From Providencia alcalifaciens (GTDB taxonomy: Bacteria > Pseudomonadota > Gammaproteobacteria > Enterobacterales > Enterobacteriaceae): 64,000 nucleotides of DNA. Each line of letters begins with the position of its first letter. Positions within the stretch are counted from its first letter, which is position 1. Location: assembly GCF_915403165.1 (NCBI RefSeq), contig NZ_OU659204.1, positions 2,542,001 to 2,606,000 of the forward strand. Direction: 5' to 3'. The notes under the pieces are model-generated. The model ran no database searches. It saw nothing but the letters and a program-made list of their open reading frames with translations, and was not told where the DNA came from. The translations under genes and the position numbers were made by a program. This document shows, piece by piece, positions 41,464-50,260 of this stretch.

Positions 41464-41506
41464 GGGCTGTCTATTTTTGTTGTTTATATGGTCTAAGGTA
41501 CAGCCC
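41464..41506 (-). other. Second stem-loop in the iscU-iscA spacer
   Basis: GGGCTGT (41464-41470) pairs with ACAGCCC (41500-41506) over a 29-base loop, 22-64 bases after the iscU stop. Together with the stem at 41349 it may set the ratio of IscSU to later products. Confidence 0.4.
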
Positions 41507-41527
41507 TTACTTACTGATACTTATCTA

Positions 41528-41914
41528 TTATTTGCCTTGGCGTTTGCTTTTGTAATCAGCAATAGCAGCTTTGATTGCATCTTCAGCCAGAATTGAGCAG
41601 TGAATTTTCACTGGTGGTAATTCTAACTCTTCCGCGATCGCTGTATTTTTGATTGATTCAGCTTCGTCTAAGCTTTTGCCTTTCATCCACTCAGTAACTA
41701 GTGAACTTGATGCAATTGCTGAGCCACAACCATAGGTTTTAAAACGTGCATCTTCAATGATACCGTCATCATTTACCTTAATTTGTAACTTCATAACGTC
41801 ACCACAAGCAGGTGCACCTACCATGCCGCTACCCACGCTTGGATCATTGTTATCAAATGAACCGACGTTACGTGGATTTTCATAATGATCGATAACTTTT
41901 TCGCTGTAAGCCAT
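41528..41914 (-). CDS. iscU: Iron-sulfur scaffold protein IscU
   Basis: Scaffold on which IscS-derived sulfur and iron form [2Fe-2S] clusters. The 128-residue product has C37 (GAPACGDVMKLQ) with D39, C63 (TYGCGSAIASS) and C106 (KIHCSILAEDA). The HscA recognition motif LPPVK is at 99-103. It starts 24 bases after iscS. All functional residues are in place. Confidence 0.98.
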   Translation of the reverse strand: MAYSEKVIDHYENPRNVGSFDNNDPSVGSGMVGAPACGDVMKLQIKVNDDGIIEDARFKTYGCGSAIASSSLVTEWMKGKSLDEAESIKNTAIAEELELPPVKIHCSILAEDAIKAAIADYKSKRQGK

Positions 41915-41938
41915 TTTTAAACTCCTGAAACTGTCTGA

Positions 41939-43153
41939 TTAATGGTGAGACCATTCGATGCTGTTGAGATCTACGCCTGCTTTAAACATATCCCATAAAG
42001 GAGACAGCTCACGTAAGTGGCCGATCGCACCATGAATTTGTTTAATTGCATAGTCAATTTCTTCTTCCGTCGTAAAGCGACCGAAAGAGAAGCGAATTGA
42101 GCTATGAGCCAGTTCGTCATTCATACCTAAAGCACGCAGCACGTATGAAGGTTCTAAGCTTGCAGAAGTACATGCTGAACCAGAGGAAACTGCTAAATCT
42201 TTCAGCGACATCATTAATGACTCACCTTCAACATAGTTGAAGCTGACGTTCAGAATGTGCGGCGCACCATTTTCTAAGTCACCGTTAAGGTAAACTTCTT
42301 CGATATCTTTAATGCCGTTCCATAAACGTAAGCGTAAACCACGCAGACGTTCAGATTCTTGAGCCATTTCTTCTTTAGCGATACGGTAAGCTTCGCCCAT
42401 GCCCACGATTTGGTGAACAGGTAAAGTTCCTGAACGCATACCACGTTCATGACCACCACCGTGTTGTTGCGCTTCCAAACGAATACGTGGTTTACGACGA
42501 ACATACAGTGCGCCGATACCCATTGGTCCGTACAGTTTGTGTGCAGAGAATGACATTAGGTCAACTTTTAACGCTGACAGGTCGATAGGTAATTTACCCA
42601 CGCTTTGAGTGGCATCAACGTGGAATACGATACCACGGCTACGGCATAATTCGCCGATTGTAGCAATGTCCTGAACAATACCGATTTCGTTATTTACGTG
42701 CATGATTGACACTAAAATGGTGTCTTCGCGCATTGCCGCTTCTAACTCTTTCAGGTCAATTAAACCGTTGCTTTGAGGTGCTAAGTAAGTCACTTCAAAA
42801 CCTTCACGCTCTAATTGACGGCATGTATCCAGAACTGCTTTATGTTCTGTTTTACAAGTGATGACGTGCTTGCCTTTTTTCTGATAGAACTGGGCAGCAC
42901 CTTTGATAGCTAAGTTATCAGATTCTGTTGCACCTGATGTGAAGACGATTTCACGAGGATCGGCATTCACTAATTCAGCGATTTGATTACGAGCAATATC
43001 TACCGCCTCTTCAGCTTGCCAGCCGAAACGGTGTGAACGAGATGCTGGGTTACCAAAATTCCCATCCATTGTTAGACATTGCATCATTTTTTCAGCAACG
43101 CGCGGATCGACAGGCGTAGTTGCTGAATAATCTAGATAAATCGGTAATTTCAT
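41939..43153 (-). CDS. iscS: Cysteine desulfurase IscS
   Basis: PLP enzyme that takes sulfur from cysteine for clusters, thiamine and tRNA thiolation. The 404-residue product has the PLP lysine K206 ([12 protein letters not shown]) and the persulfide cysteine C328 ([17 protein letters not shown]). [16 protein letters not shown] and the C-terminal [20 protein letters not shown] match E. coli IscS in length and sequence. The 128-base spacer after iscR is partly self-complementary (AAGCC...GGCTT). In E. coli the matching spacer shields the iscR part from RyhB-driven decay. Confidence 0.98.
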   Translation of the reverse strand: MKLPIYLDYSATTPVDPRVAEKMMQCLTMDGNFGNPASRSHRFGWQAEEAVDIARNQIAELVNADPREIVFTSGATESDNLAIKGAAQFYQKKGKHVITCKTEHKAVLDTCRQLEREGFEVTYLAPQSNGLIDLKELEAAMREDTILVSIMHVNNEIGIVQDIATIGELCRSRGIVFHVDATQSVGKLPIDLSALKVDLMSFSAHKLYGPMGIGALYVRRKPRIRLEAQQHGGGHERGMRSGTLPVHQIVGMGEAYRIAKEEMAQESERLRGLRLRLWNGIKDIEEVYLNGDLENGAPHILNVSFNYVEGESLMMSLKDLAVSSGSACTSASLEPSYVLRALGMNDELAHSSIRFSFGRFTTEEEIDYAIKQIHGAIGHLRELSPLWDMFKAGVDLNSIEWSHH

Positions 43154-43281
43154 TGCTCACATACTCCAAAGGACAAGACAACTTTGCCTTTAATTTTTTA
43201 ATGACCCCAAGGGTGCAAGCCGCTATAGGTTGGGCTTTTTCACCATTTGGTGATCGACTGCAATTTATAATCTATTTTATA

Positions 43282-43779
43282 TTAGGCACGAACATTGATA
43301 ATGGATTCTGGTGTAATGCCGTTCGGCATTGTTTTACGCTTTTCATTATCTTGCCTATCAGCAACATCCAAAACTTCTTGATTCTTAACCAGCTCATCAA
43401 GGCTGATGCTGCTGAGAAAACTGGTGATTCTGTCACTTAGGTCACGCCATAATGCGTGAGTTAAGCAGCGGTCGCCATTTTGACAACCTTCTTTATTACC
43501 CTGACAACGGGTTGCATCCACGGATTCATCGACCGCAGCAATTACTTCAGCAACAAAGATTTGGTCAGCATCACGCCCAAGCAAATAACCGCCACCGGGA
43601 CCGCGAACACTAGAAACTAAATCGTTTTTACGTAAACGAGAGAAGAGTTGCTCAAGATAAGAGAGGGAGATTCCCTGACGTTCAGAAATGTCAGCTAAAG
43701 GTACTGGACCTGTCTGAGAATGTAACGCGACATCTAGCATCGCAGTTACTGCGTAACGCCCTTTGGAAGTGAGTCTCAT
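43282..43779 (-). CDS. iscR: Iron-sulfur cluster regulator IscR
   Basis: Rrf2-family repressor with a [2Fe-2S] cluster that controls its own operon. The 165-residue product starts [20 protein letters not shown]. It has the DNA-binding block [20 protein letters not shown] with [13 protein letters not shown] after it, and cluster ligands C92, C99, C105 and H108 ([17 protein letters not shown]). Spacing between the first two cysteines is one residue longer than in E. coli. The frame extends 14 codons upstream, but those codons overlap the promoter and ACGGAGT precedes the ATG at 43779. Confidence 0.96.
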   Translation of the reverse strand: MRLTSKGRYAVTAMLDVALHSQTGPVPLADISERQGISLSYLEQLFSRLRKNDLVSSVRGPGGGYLLGRDADQIFVAEVIAAVDESVDATRCQGNKEGCQNGDRCLTHALWRDLSDRITSFLSSISLDELVKNQEVLDVADRQDNEKRKTMPNGITPESIINVRA

Positions 43780-43811
43780 AACATAAATACTCCGTGGTAA
43801 AATATGCAGCA

Positions 43812-43840
43812 ATTGTGACATACCTGAGTAATTTGGTCAA
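43812..43840 (-). promoter_or_regulatory. iscR promoter
   Basis: On the minus strand TTGACC (43840-43835), a 17-base spacer and CACAAT (43817-43812) stand in front of iscR. The -35 hexamer lies inside the nearer IscR operator, fitting autorepression. Confidence 0.7.
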
Positions 43841-43844
43841 CTAT
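43820..43844 (-). promoter_or_regulatory. IscR type 1 operator, promoter-proximal
   Basis: The minus strand reads ATAGTTGACC-AAAT-TACTCAGGTAT. It fits the type 1 consensus ATASYYGACTRWWW followed by YAGTCRRSTAT at nearly every position, and it overlaps the -35 element. Confidence 0.75.
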
Positions 43845-43869
43845 TTACCTGACTAATTTACTCAAGTAT
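43845..43869 (-). promoter_or_regulatory. IscR type 1 operator, promoter-distal
   Basis: The minus strand reads ATACTTGAGT-AAAT-TAGTCAGGTAA, again close to the type 1 consensus. It abuts the other site with no gap, so two dimers could bind side by side. Confidence 0.72.
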
Positions 43870-43896
43870 TATGCTCACTTTACCACGGCATTAACC

Positions 43897-44628
43897 TCAT
43901 TTTTTCGCCCATTTTTCCATTGATGTCAAAATGCCACGAAGAATGTGCAACTCTTGGGTTTCAACATGGGCACGGGTAAATAAACGTCGCAGTTTATTCA
44001 TAATTAACCCTGGGTGCGCCTTGCGAATAAAGCCAGATTCGTTCAATACGCTTTCAAGATGAACATAGAAACGTTCTAAATCTTCCGCTGGTGGATATTC
44101 TACCTCATCATCGGTCGATGTTTGCGTATTTTTTTCTTCAATTGCCAAATACGCCATGCGGATCTCGTAGCTAACTAATTGAACCGCCATTGCCAAATTC
44201 AGCGAACCGTATTCTGGGTTGGTCGGAATATACAAATGATAGTTACATTTTTGCAACTCTTCGTTGGTTAAGCCGACGCGCTCACGACCAAAGACAATCG
44301 CAACTGGTGACTCTTTTGACTGCTCAACAGATTTCACACCGCATTCACGAGGCTCGACCATTGGCCAAGAAAGTGTGCGAGAGCGTGCGCTGGTACCAAT
44401 GACTAATTTACACCCTTCTAGCGCTTCATCGAGAGATTTTACGATTTTAGCATTGCCAATCACATCACTTGCCCCTGCGGATAATGCAATAGAATGGGAA
44501 TCAGGCTCGACGAGAGGATTAACTAAATAGAGATTTGAAAGCCCCATAGTTTTCATTGCGCGAGCGGTTGAGCCCATATTGCCAGTGTGTGAGGTTTCAA
44601 CAAGAACGATACGAATATTTTCTAGCAT
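43897..44628 (-). CDS. trmJ: tRNA (cytidine/uridine-2'-O-)-methyltransferase TrmJ
   Basis: Methylates the 2'-OH of nucleotide 32 in the anticodon loop of several tRNAs. The 243-residue SPOUT-family product has [20 protein letters not shown] at the start, the SAM-knot blocks [20 protein letters not shown] and [20 protein letters not shown], and a C-terminal helical extension typical of TrmJ. It lies directly upstream of iscR, as in E. coli, and is divergent from suhB. Confidence 0.96.
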   Translation of the reverse strand: MLENIRIVLVETSHTGNMGSTARAMKTMGLSNLYLVNPLVEPDSHSIALSAGASDVIGNAKIVKSLDEALEGCKLVIGTSARSRTLSWPMVEPRECGVKSVEQSKESPVAIVFGRERVGLTNEELQKCNYHLYIPTNPEYGSLNLAMAVQLVSYEIRMAYLAIEEKNTQTSTDDEVEYPPAEDLERFYVHLESVLNESGFIRKAHPGLIMNKLRRLFTRAHVETQELHILRGILTSMEKWAKK

Positions 44629-44752
44629 GGTTTATACGTTGTCATGAAAAATTAATCGCAAGAGTCTAACACAAAATTGCTTATTGTGACGAACATCTAT
44701 ATACTTTGCGTCTCTTGATTTTCGTTCTTTAACATCCCAGTGGAAAATACCC

Positions 44753-45556
44753 ATGCATCCGATGCTTAACATCGCCATACGTGCTGCACGTAAGGCTGGT
44801 AATTACATAGCTAAAAACTATGAAGATCCTCAGAACGTAACAGTAACCCAAAAGGGTGCTAACGATTTCGTCACTAACGTTGACCGTGACGCTGAGCAAA
44901 TTATCGTTGATATTATTCGTAAATCTTACCCAGACCACACTATCATCACTGAAGAAAGTGGTGAGTTATTAGGTAAAGATGATGATATTCAATGGGTAAT
45001 CGATCCACTGGATGGCACCACCAACTTCACAAAACGTCTCCCTCACTTCTCAGTCTCTATCGCTGTACGCATTAAAGGCCGTACAGAGGTTGCTGCTGTC
45101 TATGACCCAATGCGTAACGAATTATTCACGGCTGTACGTGGTCAAGGCGCTCAGATGAATGGTTACCGTTTACGTCTCGCTGAGAAACGCGATCTTGAAG
45201 GCGCAATTGTCGCTACAGGCTTCCCATTCAAACACAAACAACACGCTCCTATCTACATGAATATCATGGGCAAAATGTTTGACCAATGTGCAGATTTCCG
45301 TCGCACGGGTTCAGCGGCTCTGGATTTATGTTACGTGGCGGCAGGCCGTGTGGACGCGTACTTCGAAATCGGTTTAAAACCATGGGATTTCTTAGGTGGT
45401 GAACTGATCATGCGTGAAGCTGGCGGGATCATGACTGACTTCGTAGGCGGTCATAACTATTTAGCATCAGGTAACTTAGTCGCAGGTAGTCCGCGCGTTG
45501 TTCGCGATATTCTGGCTGCAATGAAAGATGAGTTATCTGAAGCATTAAAACGTTAA
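44753..45556 (+). CDS. suhB: Inositol-1-monophosphatase / rRNA antitermination factor SuhB
   Basis: Mg-dependent phosphatase fold; in E. coli the main role is in the rRNA transcription antitermination complex with NusA. The 267-residue product has metal ligands E67 (ITEESGEL) and D84 and D87 (WVIDPLDGTTNFTKRLP), plus KPWDFLGGELIMREAGGIMT near the end. Length equals E. coli SuhB. It is a single-gene unit with a strong terminator. Confidence 0.96.
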   Translation: MHPMLNIAIRAARKAGNYIAKNYEDPQNVTVTQKGANDFVTNVDRDAEQIIVDIIRKSYPDHTIITEESGELLGKDDDIQWVIDPLDGTTNFTKRLPHFSVSIAVRIKGRTEVAAVYDPMRNELFTAVRGQGAQMNGYRLRLAEKRDLEGAIVATGFPFKHKQHAPIYMNIMGKMFDQCADFRRTGSAALDLCYVAAGRVDAYFEIGLKPWDFLGGELIMREAGGIMTDFVGGHNYLASGNLVAGSPRVVRDILAAMKDELSEALKR

Positions 45557-45578
45557 TTTAACCCACGTTAAATTTGCT

Positions 45579-45613
45579 AAAAAGGGCGCTAGTGAAAACT
45601 AAGCGCCCTTTTT
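45579..45613. terminator. Bidirectional terminator between suhB and hcaT
   Basis: Twelve-base arms AAAAAGGGCGCT and AGCGCCCTTTTT with an 11-base loop. T-runs exist on both strands and the flanking genes converge. Confidence 0.9.
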
Positions 45614-45638
45614 ATTATTGCGTTATGGTAACCCCAGT

Positions 45639-46790
45639 CTAAGACTGAGCCGTCACTTTTGGTCGAATAAACAATGCAGGCACAGCCAAGAGCGCCATCA
45701 AATAAAACACGACACCATGCTGGTCAGGCATACGTTCATAAATATAACCAACCATAATGGTGATCACCGCAAGCCCTCCCCCAGTCGCTAATGCAGAATA
45801 AGCACCTTGCAACGGTATAATTTCATTTTCTTTACGCGCGCTAATAAAGCGCATTGCCGCTAAGTGGCAAACGGTGAAGGTTCCGCTATGTAATATCTGA
45901 ACAATAATTAAGACTGGTAATGCAGTAAATGCCCCCATCATTCCCCAGCGGATAATTCCACAAACTGCGGATAATAAAAGTAAATTACGTGCACTCCAAC
46001 GCCGGAATAATCGATGGCTCAGCATAAATACAATCACTTCTGCCACCACACCCAGCGACCATAAATTACCGATCACTAAATCGGAATAACCCGCTTCTTT
46101 CCAGAACAGCGAGGCAAATCCATAATATGCGGCATGAGCACCTTGCAACAGCGTCACACAGATTAAAAACAACAATACGTTTTTATCTGCAATCAGCTGT
46201 TTGAATGATACCTTATTTGCCCCATCGATTTTTGCCACACCCGCGGGCATAATCGCTGGTTTTAGCATCGCCCCTAATAATAAGGCCGCGCAGCTGATCA
46301 CCAGCGCCACCATAATAGAGGTATGTCCCCACACGCCAGCGAAATAGCCCATTGACGATGACCCAATAATAAAGGCGATGGAGCCCCAAACACGGATTTT
46401 GCCATAATCAAAAGTAAACTGTTTTTGCCATGTTCCTGCCAGTGAATCCCCTAATGGCACCATAGGGGCAAAAAATAGGTTAAACCCTATCATGACGAAC
46501 ATCAGCCACGCCCAATGGGAGCCGAATGAAAATCCAATGGAGAAAATAAGGGAAAGCGCTGCCAGTAATCGCAATGCATTGATCAGTTTGGAAGGCTCTT
46601 TGACTTGGGGGGTGATAAACATTGCGCCAAGAAAACGCGCTGCAAGCCCGATACCTAACAAAAGCCCTATCATTTCTGCATCAATTCCCTCACCTTGTAG
46701 CCATACTGACCAAAATGGTAAGAAAATACTGTAGGCAAAAAAGTAGGTAAAATAATCAATCGCTAGCCAACGCGTTGATGGAATAACCAT
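45639..46790 (-). CDS. hcaT: MFS permease, HcaT-like
   Basis: Major-facilitator proton symporter of the family to which the putative 3-phenylpropionate permease HcaT belongs. The 383-residue product starts MVIPSTRWLAIDYFTYFF and has about 12 hydrophobic segments. FLPFWSVWL, NLFFAPMVPLGDSLAGTWQK, LLQGAHAAYYGF, LWSLGVVAEVIVFMLSHRLF and HSGTFTVCHLAAMRFISAR match HcaT throughout. The frame runs 19 codons further up, but GGGAGGAGTG stands right before the ATG at 46790. No hca dioxygenase genes are near, so the substrate is uncertain. Confidence 0.85.
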   Translation of the reverse strand: MVIPSTRWLAIDYFTYFFAYSIFLPFWSVWLQGEGIDAEMIGLLLGIGLAARFLGAMFITPQVKEPSKLINALRLLAALSLIFSIGFSFGSHWAWLMFVMIGFNLFFAPMVPLGDSLAGTWQKQFTFDYGKIRVWGSIAFIIGSSSMGYFAGVWGHTSIMVALVISCAALLLGAMLKPAIMPAGVAKIDGANKVSFKQLIADKNVLLFLICVTLLQGAHAAYYGFASLFWKEAGYSDLVIGNLWSLGVVAEVIVFMLSHRLFRRWSARNLLLLSAVCGIIRWGMMGAFTALPVLIIVQILHSGTFTVCHLAAMRFISARKENEIIPLQGAYSALATGGGLAVITIMVGYIYERMPDQHGVVFYLMALLAVPALFIRPKVTAQS

Positions 46791-46844
46791 CACTCCTCCC
46801 TTATTTTTTATTCCCCTCCCTATGAAGGGGTTTACAACCGACAA

Positions 46845-46881
46845 CAAAAAACCCGCTTTTACAAAGTGTAGAAGCGGGTTT
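46845..46881 (-). terminator. Terminator of glyA
   Basis: On the minus strand AAACCCGCTT, a 13-base loop and AAGCGGGTTT are followed by more T residues, 39 bases after the glyA stop codon. Confidence 0.88.
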
Positions 46882-46919
46882 ATCGTGTTAATTCAGCTTA
46901 CTTTATGAGCATATCGCCA

Positions 46920-48173
46920 TTATGCATAAACTGGGTATTTTTTGCAGATAGCTAATACTTTCTGTTTAACAGCTTCAATGGTCGCTTCGTCATTGAGGTT
47001 ATCCAGAATATCACACATCCAGCCAGCTAGCTCGCGTGCATCTGCTTCATTGAAGCCACGACGTGTAATTGCAGGAGAACCGATACGCACACCAGAAGTC
47101 ACAAATGGGCTCTTCGGATCGTTAGGTACGCTGTTTTTGTTTACAGTAATATTTGCGCGACCCAGTGCAGCGTCAGCGTCTTTACCTGTGATATCTTTGT
47201 CAACTAAGTCAACTAAGAACAGGTGGTTTTCAGTGCCGCCAGATACCACTTTAAAACCGCGCTTTTGGAACACTTCAACCATCGCTTTCGCATTTTTAGC
47301 GACTTGCTGTTGGTAAGTTTTGAACGCAGGCTCCATCGCTTCTTTCAGTGCTACCGCTTTACCTGCGATAACATGCATCAGAGGACCGCCTTGTGAACCT
47401 GGGAATACCGCAGAGTTCAGACGCTTATACAGGTCTTCATCGCCGCCTTTAGCTAAAATCAGACCACCACGTGGGCCCGCTAAAGTTTTGTGCGTTGTTG
47501 TAGTAACGACGTGAGCATGTGGAACTGGGTTAGGGTAAACACCTGCCGCCACCAGACCTGCAACGTGAGCCATATCAACGAACAGGTAAGCACCGATGCT
47601 GTCAGCGATTTCACGCATCTTAGCCCAATCAACCACACCAGAATATGCGGAGAAGCCGCCGATGATCATTTTTGGTTGATGTTTTTTCGCTTGAGCTGCA
47701 ATATCGTCGTAATCGATTTTACCGCTTTCATCGATACCATAAGGAACGATGTTATACAGTTTGCCGGAGAAGTTTACTGGAGAACCGTGAGTTAAGTGAC
47801 CACCGTGTGCAAGGTTCATACCTAATACAGTGTCACCTGGTTGCAGCAGCGCCATATAAACGGCAGCGTTAGCTTGTGAACCTGAGTGTGGCTGTACGTT
47901 TGCGTAGTCAGCACCAAATAACTCTTTTGCGCGGTCGATAGCTAATTGCTCAACCACATCAACGAATTCACAACCACCATAATAACGCTTAGTTGGATAA
48001 CCTTCCGCATACTTATTGGTCAGCTGAGAGCCTTGAGCCTGCATAACTCGTGGGCTGGTATAGTTTTCAGAAGCAATTAATTCAATGTGTTCTTCTTGAC
48101 GTTGTACTTCTTTTTCCATTGCTTCCCACAGTTGTGGGTCGTAATCTGCAATATTCATTTCACGCTTTAACAT
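46920..48173 (-). CDS. glyA: Serine hydroxymethyltransferase
   Basis: Interconverts serine and glycine, loading tetrahydrofolate with a one-carbon unit. The 417-residue product equals E. coli GlyA in length. The PLP lysine K229 is in [56 protein letters not shown] and [18 protein letters not shown] match the family. The frame is open seven codons upstream, but GGAG precedes the ATG at 48173. It is divergent from hmp, with a PurR operator upstream. Confidence 0.98.
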   Translation of the reverse strand: MLKREMNIADYDPQLWEAMEKEVQRQEEHIELIASENYTSPRVMQAQGSQLTNKYAEGYPTKRYYGGCEFVDVVEQLAIDRAKELFGADYANVQPHSGSQANAAVYMALLQPGDTVLGMNLAHGGHLTHGSPVNFSGKLYNIVPYGIDESGKIDYDDIAAQAKKHQPKMIIGGFSAYSGVVDWAKMREIADSIGAYLFVDMAHVAGLVAAGVYPNPVPHAHVVTTTTHKTLAGPRGGLILAKGGDEDLYKRLNSAVFPGSQGGPLMHVIAGKAVALKEAMEPAFKTYQQQVAKNAKAMVEVFQKRGFKVVSGGTENHLFLVDLVDKDITGKDADAALGRANITVNKNSVPNDPKSPFVTSGVRIGSPAITRRGFNEADARELAGWMCDILDNLNDEATIEAVKQKVLAICKKYPVYA

Positions 48174-48279
48174 TCGCTTCTCCTGCCTCAGCAATTCAAT
48201 AAGGTAACAATCAATTCAACTTAATGACTGACAGTGTAAACTCTTTTTCGTCGTTGAGATAGCCCCTAAGAAAAAATAT

Positions 48280-48295
48280 ACGCAAACGATTGCAT
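48280..48295. promoter_or_regulatory. PurR operator of glyA
   Basis: ACGCAAACGATTGCAT matches every fixed position of the PurR consensus ANGCAANCGNTTNCNT. It lies 107-122 bases before the glyA start. PurR represses glyA in E. coli, so purine and one-carbon control is probably kept. Confidence 0.8.
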
Positions 48296-48458
48296 TAATT
48301 TTTTTGCTTTCAGATACCTTTAAACAACACAAAATATAATAGCGCACATTTCAATAATACCGAGATGAATATCTAACTTTGCTAGCCACCTCTAATTTTG
48401 CGGTGAATTCCCCCACTTTTTAATGCGTTAATTATTTACATTTCCCGCTAAATATTAT

Positions 48459-48481
48459 AAGTTGCATATAAAATACATGTT
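48459..48481 (+). promoter_or_regulatory. NsrR-like operator of hmp
   Basis: AAGTTGCATAT-A-AAATACATGTT is an 11-1-11 inverted repeat. It agrees at 18 of 22 positions with AAGATGCATTT-N-AAATGCATCTT as I recall it for NsrR. It ends 42 bases before the hmp start. NsrR is the NO-sensing repressor of hmp in enterics. The rest of the 350-base glyA-hmp gap holds no gene. Confidence 0.65.
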
Positions 48482-48523
48482 TATAAATTCATAATATTAT
48501 GAAAATAATTCAGGAGCACCTGT

Positions 48524-49723
48524 ATGCTTGATCAACAAACTATCGCCACAATTAAATCCACCATCCCTGCCATCGCAGCAACTGGTCCTAAATTGACCGC
48601 TCACTTTTATGACAGAATGTTTAAACAACATCCTGAACTGAAAGATATTTTCAATATGAGAAATCAAACGAATGGCGATCAGCGTGAAGCCCTATTCAAC
48701 GCCATTTGCGCCTATGCAGTCCATATTGAAACCCCAGAAGCGTTAATTGGTGCAGTGGAGAAAATCGCGCAAAAACACGCCAGCTTAAATATCAAACCAG
48801 AACATTACCCGATTGTCGGGGAAAACCTGCTCGCTGCGATTGATGAGCTACTGAGCCCAGGTCAGGAAGTGTTGGACGCATGGGGAAGAGCTTATGGCGT
48901 GCTGGCAGATATTTTCATTAACCGTGAAAGCGCGATCTACCATGAAAACGCCGAGAAATCTGGCGGATGGGAAGGCTTACGTGAATTCAAAGTCACTAAA
49001 AAGCAGCCTCAAAGTGCCGTTATCACCAGTTTTGAACTCACTCCAGTAGATGGTAAAGCGGTGGCGGATTATCATCCGGGACAATATATTACTGTATACC
49101 TGAATGAAAATAGTTTTGAAAATCAAGAGATTCGCCAGTATTCACTCACTACTGCGCCAAATGGAAAAACCTACCGTATTGCAGTGAAACGTGAAGAACA
49201 AGGCATCGTTTCAGGCTTCTTACATCAAAATCTCAATGAAGGCGATATTGTTCGTTTAGCGCCACCATGCGGTGATTTTTACCTTGATGTCGAGCCGAAA
49301 ACGCCAGTGACTTTAATCTCTGCTGGCGTCGGCTTAACACCAATGCTTAGCATGCTTAACCACCTCACCATACACCAACACCAAGCACCTGTGAATTGGC
49401 TACATGCTGCTGAAAATGGGGATGTACACGCTTTTAATCAAGAAGTTAGTCAATTAATGACGCAACACAAGCAAGGCCATTCCGCAATTTGGTTTAATCA
49501 GCCCGCGCCACAAGACCAACAAGGTGAAGATTACCAATACCGAGGATTACTGGATTTAACGCAAGTTAAAGAGAAAGTGCTTCAGCCAAATATGCAATTC
49601 TATTTCTGTGGGCCTGTTGGCTTTATGCAACATGTTGGAAAGCAGCTAATTGAAATGGGTGTTGCTGCCGATAACATTCATTATGAGTGTTTTGGCCCTC
49701 ATAAAGTATTACCGTTAAATTAA
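48524..49723 (+). CDS. hmp: Nitric oxide dioxygenase (flavohemoglobin) Hmp
   Basis: Converts NO to nitrate with oxygen and NAD(P)H; the main aerobic NO defence. The 399-residue product has a globin domain (1-138) with heme-binding H85, Y29 and Q53 at the usual sites. The FAD domain shows [20 protein letters not shown] and the NAD domain [20 protein letters not shown], ending [18 protein letters not shown] lies before the ATG. A single-gene unit divergent from glyA, as in E. coli. Confidence 0.98.
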   Translation: MLDQQTIATIKSTIPAIAATGPKLTAHFYDRMFKQHPELKDIFNMRNQTNGDQREALFNAICAYAVHIETPEALIGAVEKIAQKHASLNIKPEHYPIVGENLLAAIDELLSPGQEVLDAWGRAYGVLADIFINRESAIYHENAEKSGGWEGLREFKVTKKQPQSAVITSFELTPVDGKAVADYHPGQYITVYLNENSFENQEIRQYSLTTAPNGKTYRIAVKREEQGIVSGFLHQNLNEGDIVRLAPPCGDFYLDVEPKTPVTLISAGVGLTPMLSMLNHLTIHQHQAPVNWLHAAENGDVHAFNQEVSQLMTQHKQGHSAIWFNQPAPQDQQGEDYQYRGLLDLTQVKEKVLQPNMQFYFCGPVGFMQHVGKQLIEMGVAADNIHYECFGPHKVLPLN

Positions 49724-49785
49724 TCGCAGCTATTCATTATAGTGAATTGTTTTTAAAGCTTTAGTTATAAATGATTTTTAATTTT

Positions 49786-49852
49786 TGCGGTAACGGACTC
49801 GCATATAAATATATTATCATCCCATGTAAGATATATTTATCCCGTTACCGCA
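49786..49852 (+). terminator. Large nested stem-loop after hmp
   Basis: An outer 11-base repeat TGCGGTAACGG / CCGTTACCGCA (49786-49796, 49842-49852) encloses an inner 10-base repeat ATAAATATAT / ATATATTTAT (49805-49814, 49831-49840). TTTTTC follows on the plus strand, so it can end hmp transcripts. The size and nesting are unusual for a plain terminator. Confidence 0.6.
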
Positions 49853-49909
49853 TTTTTCATTCTAGTTAACTCGCTAGCCAAAAGCTAAATAAGCCAACTA
49901 AGACAAAAA

Positions 49910-50260
<351 letters not shown>

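Noticed and set aside
43780..43821. Longer IscR start
   Set aside because: Those codons overlap the predicted promoter and an IscR operator, so they should not be translated.
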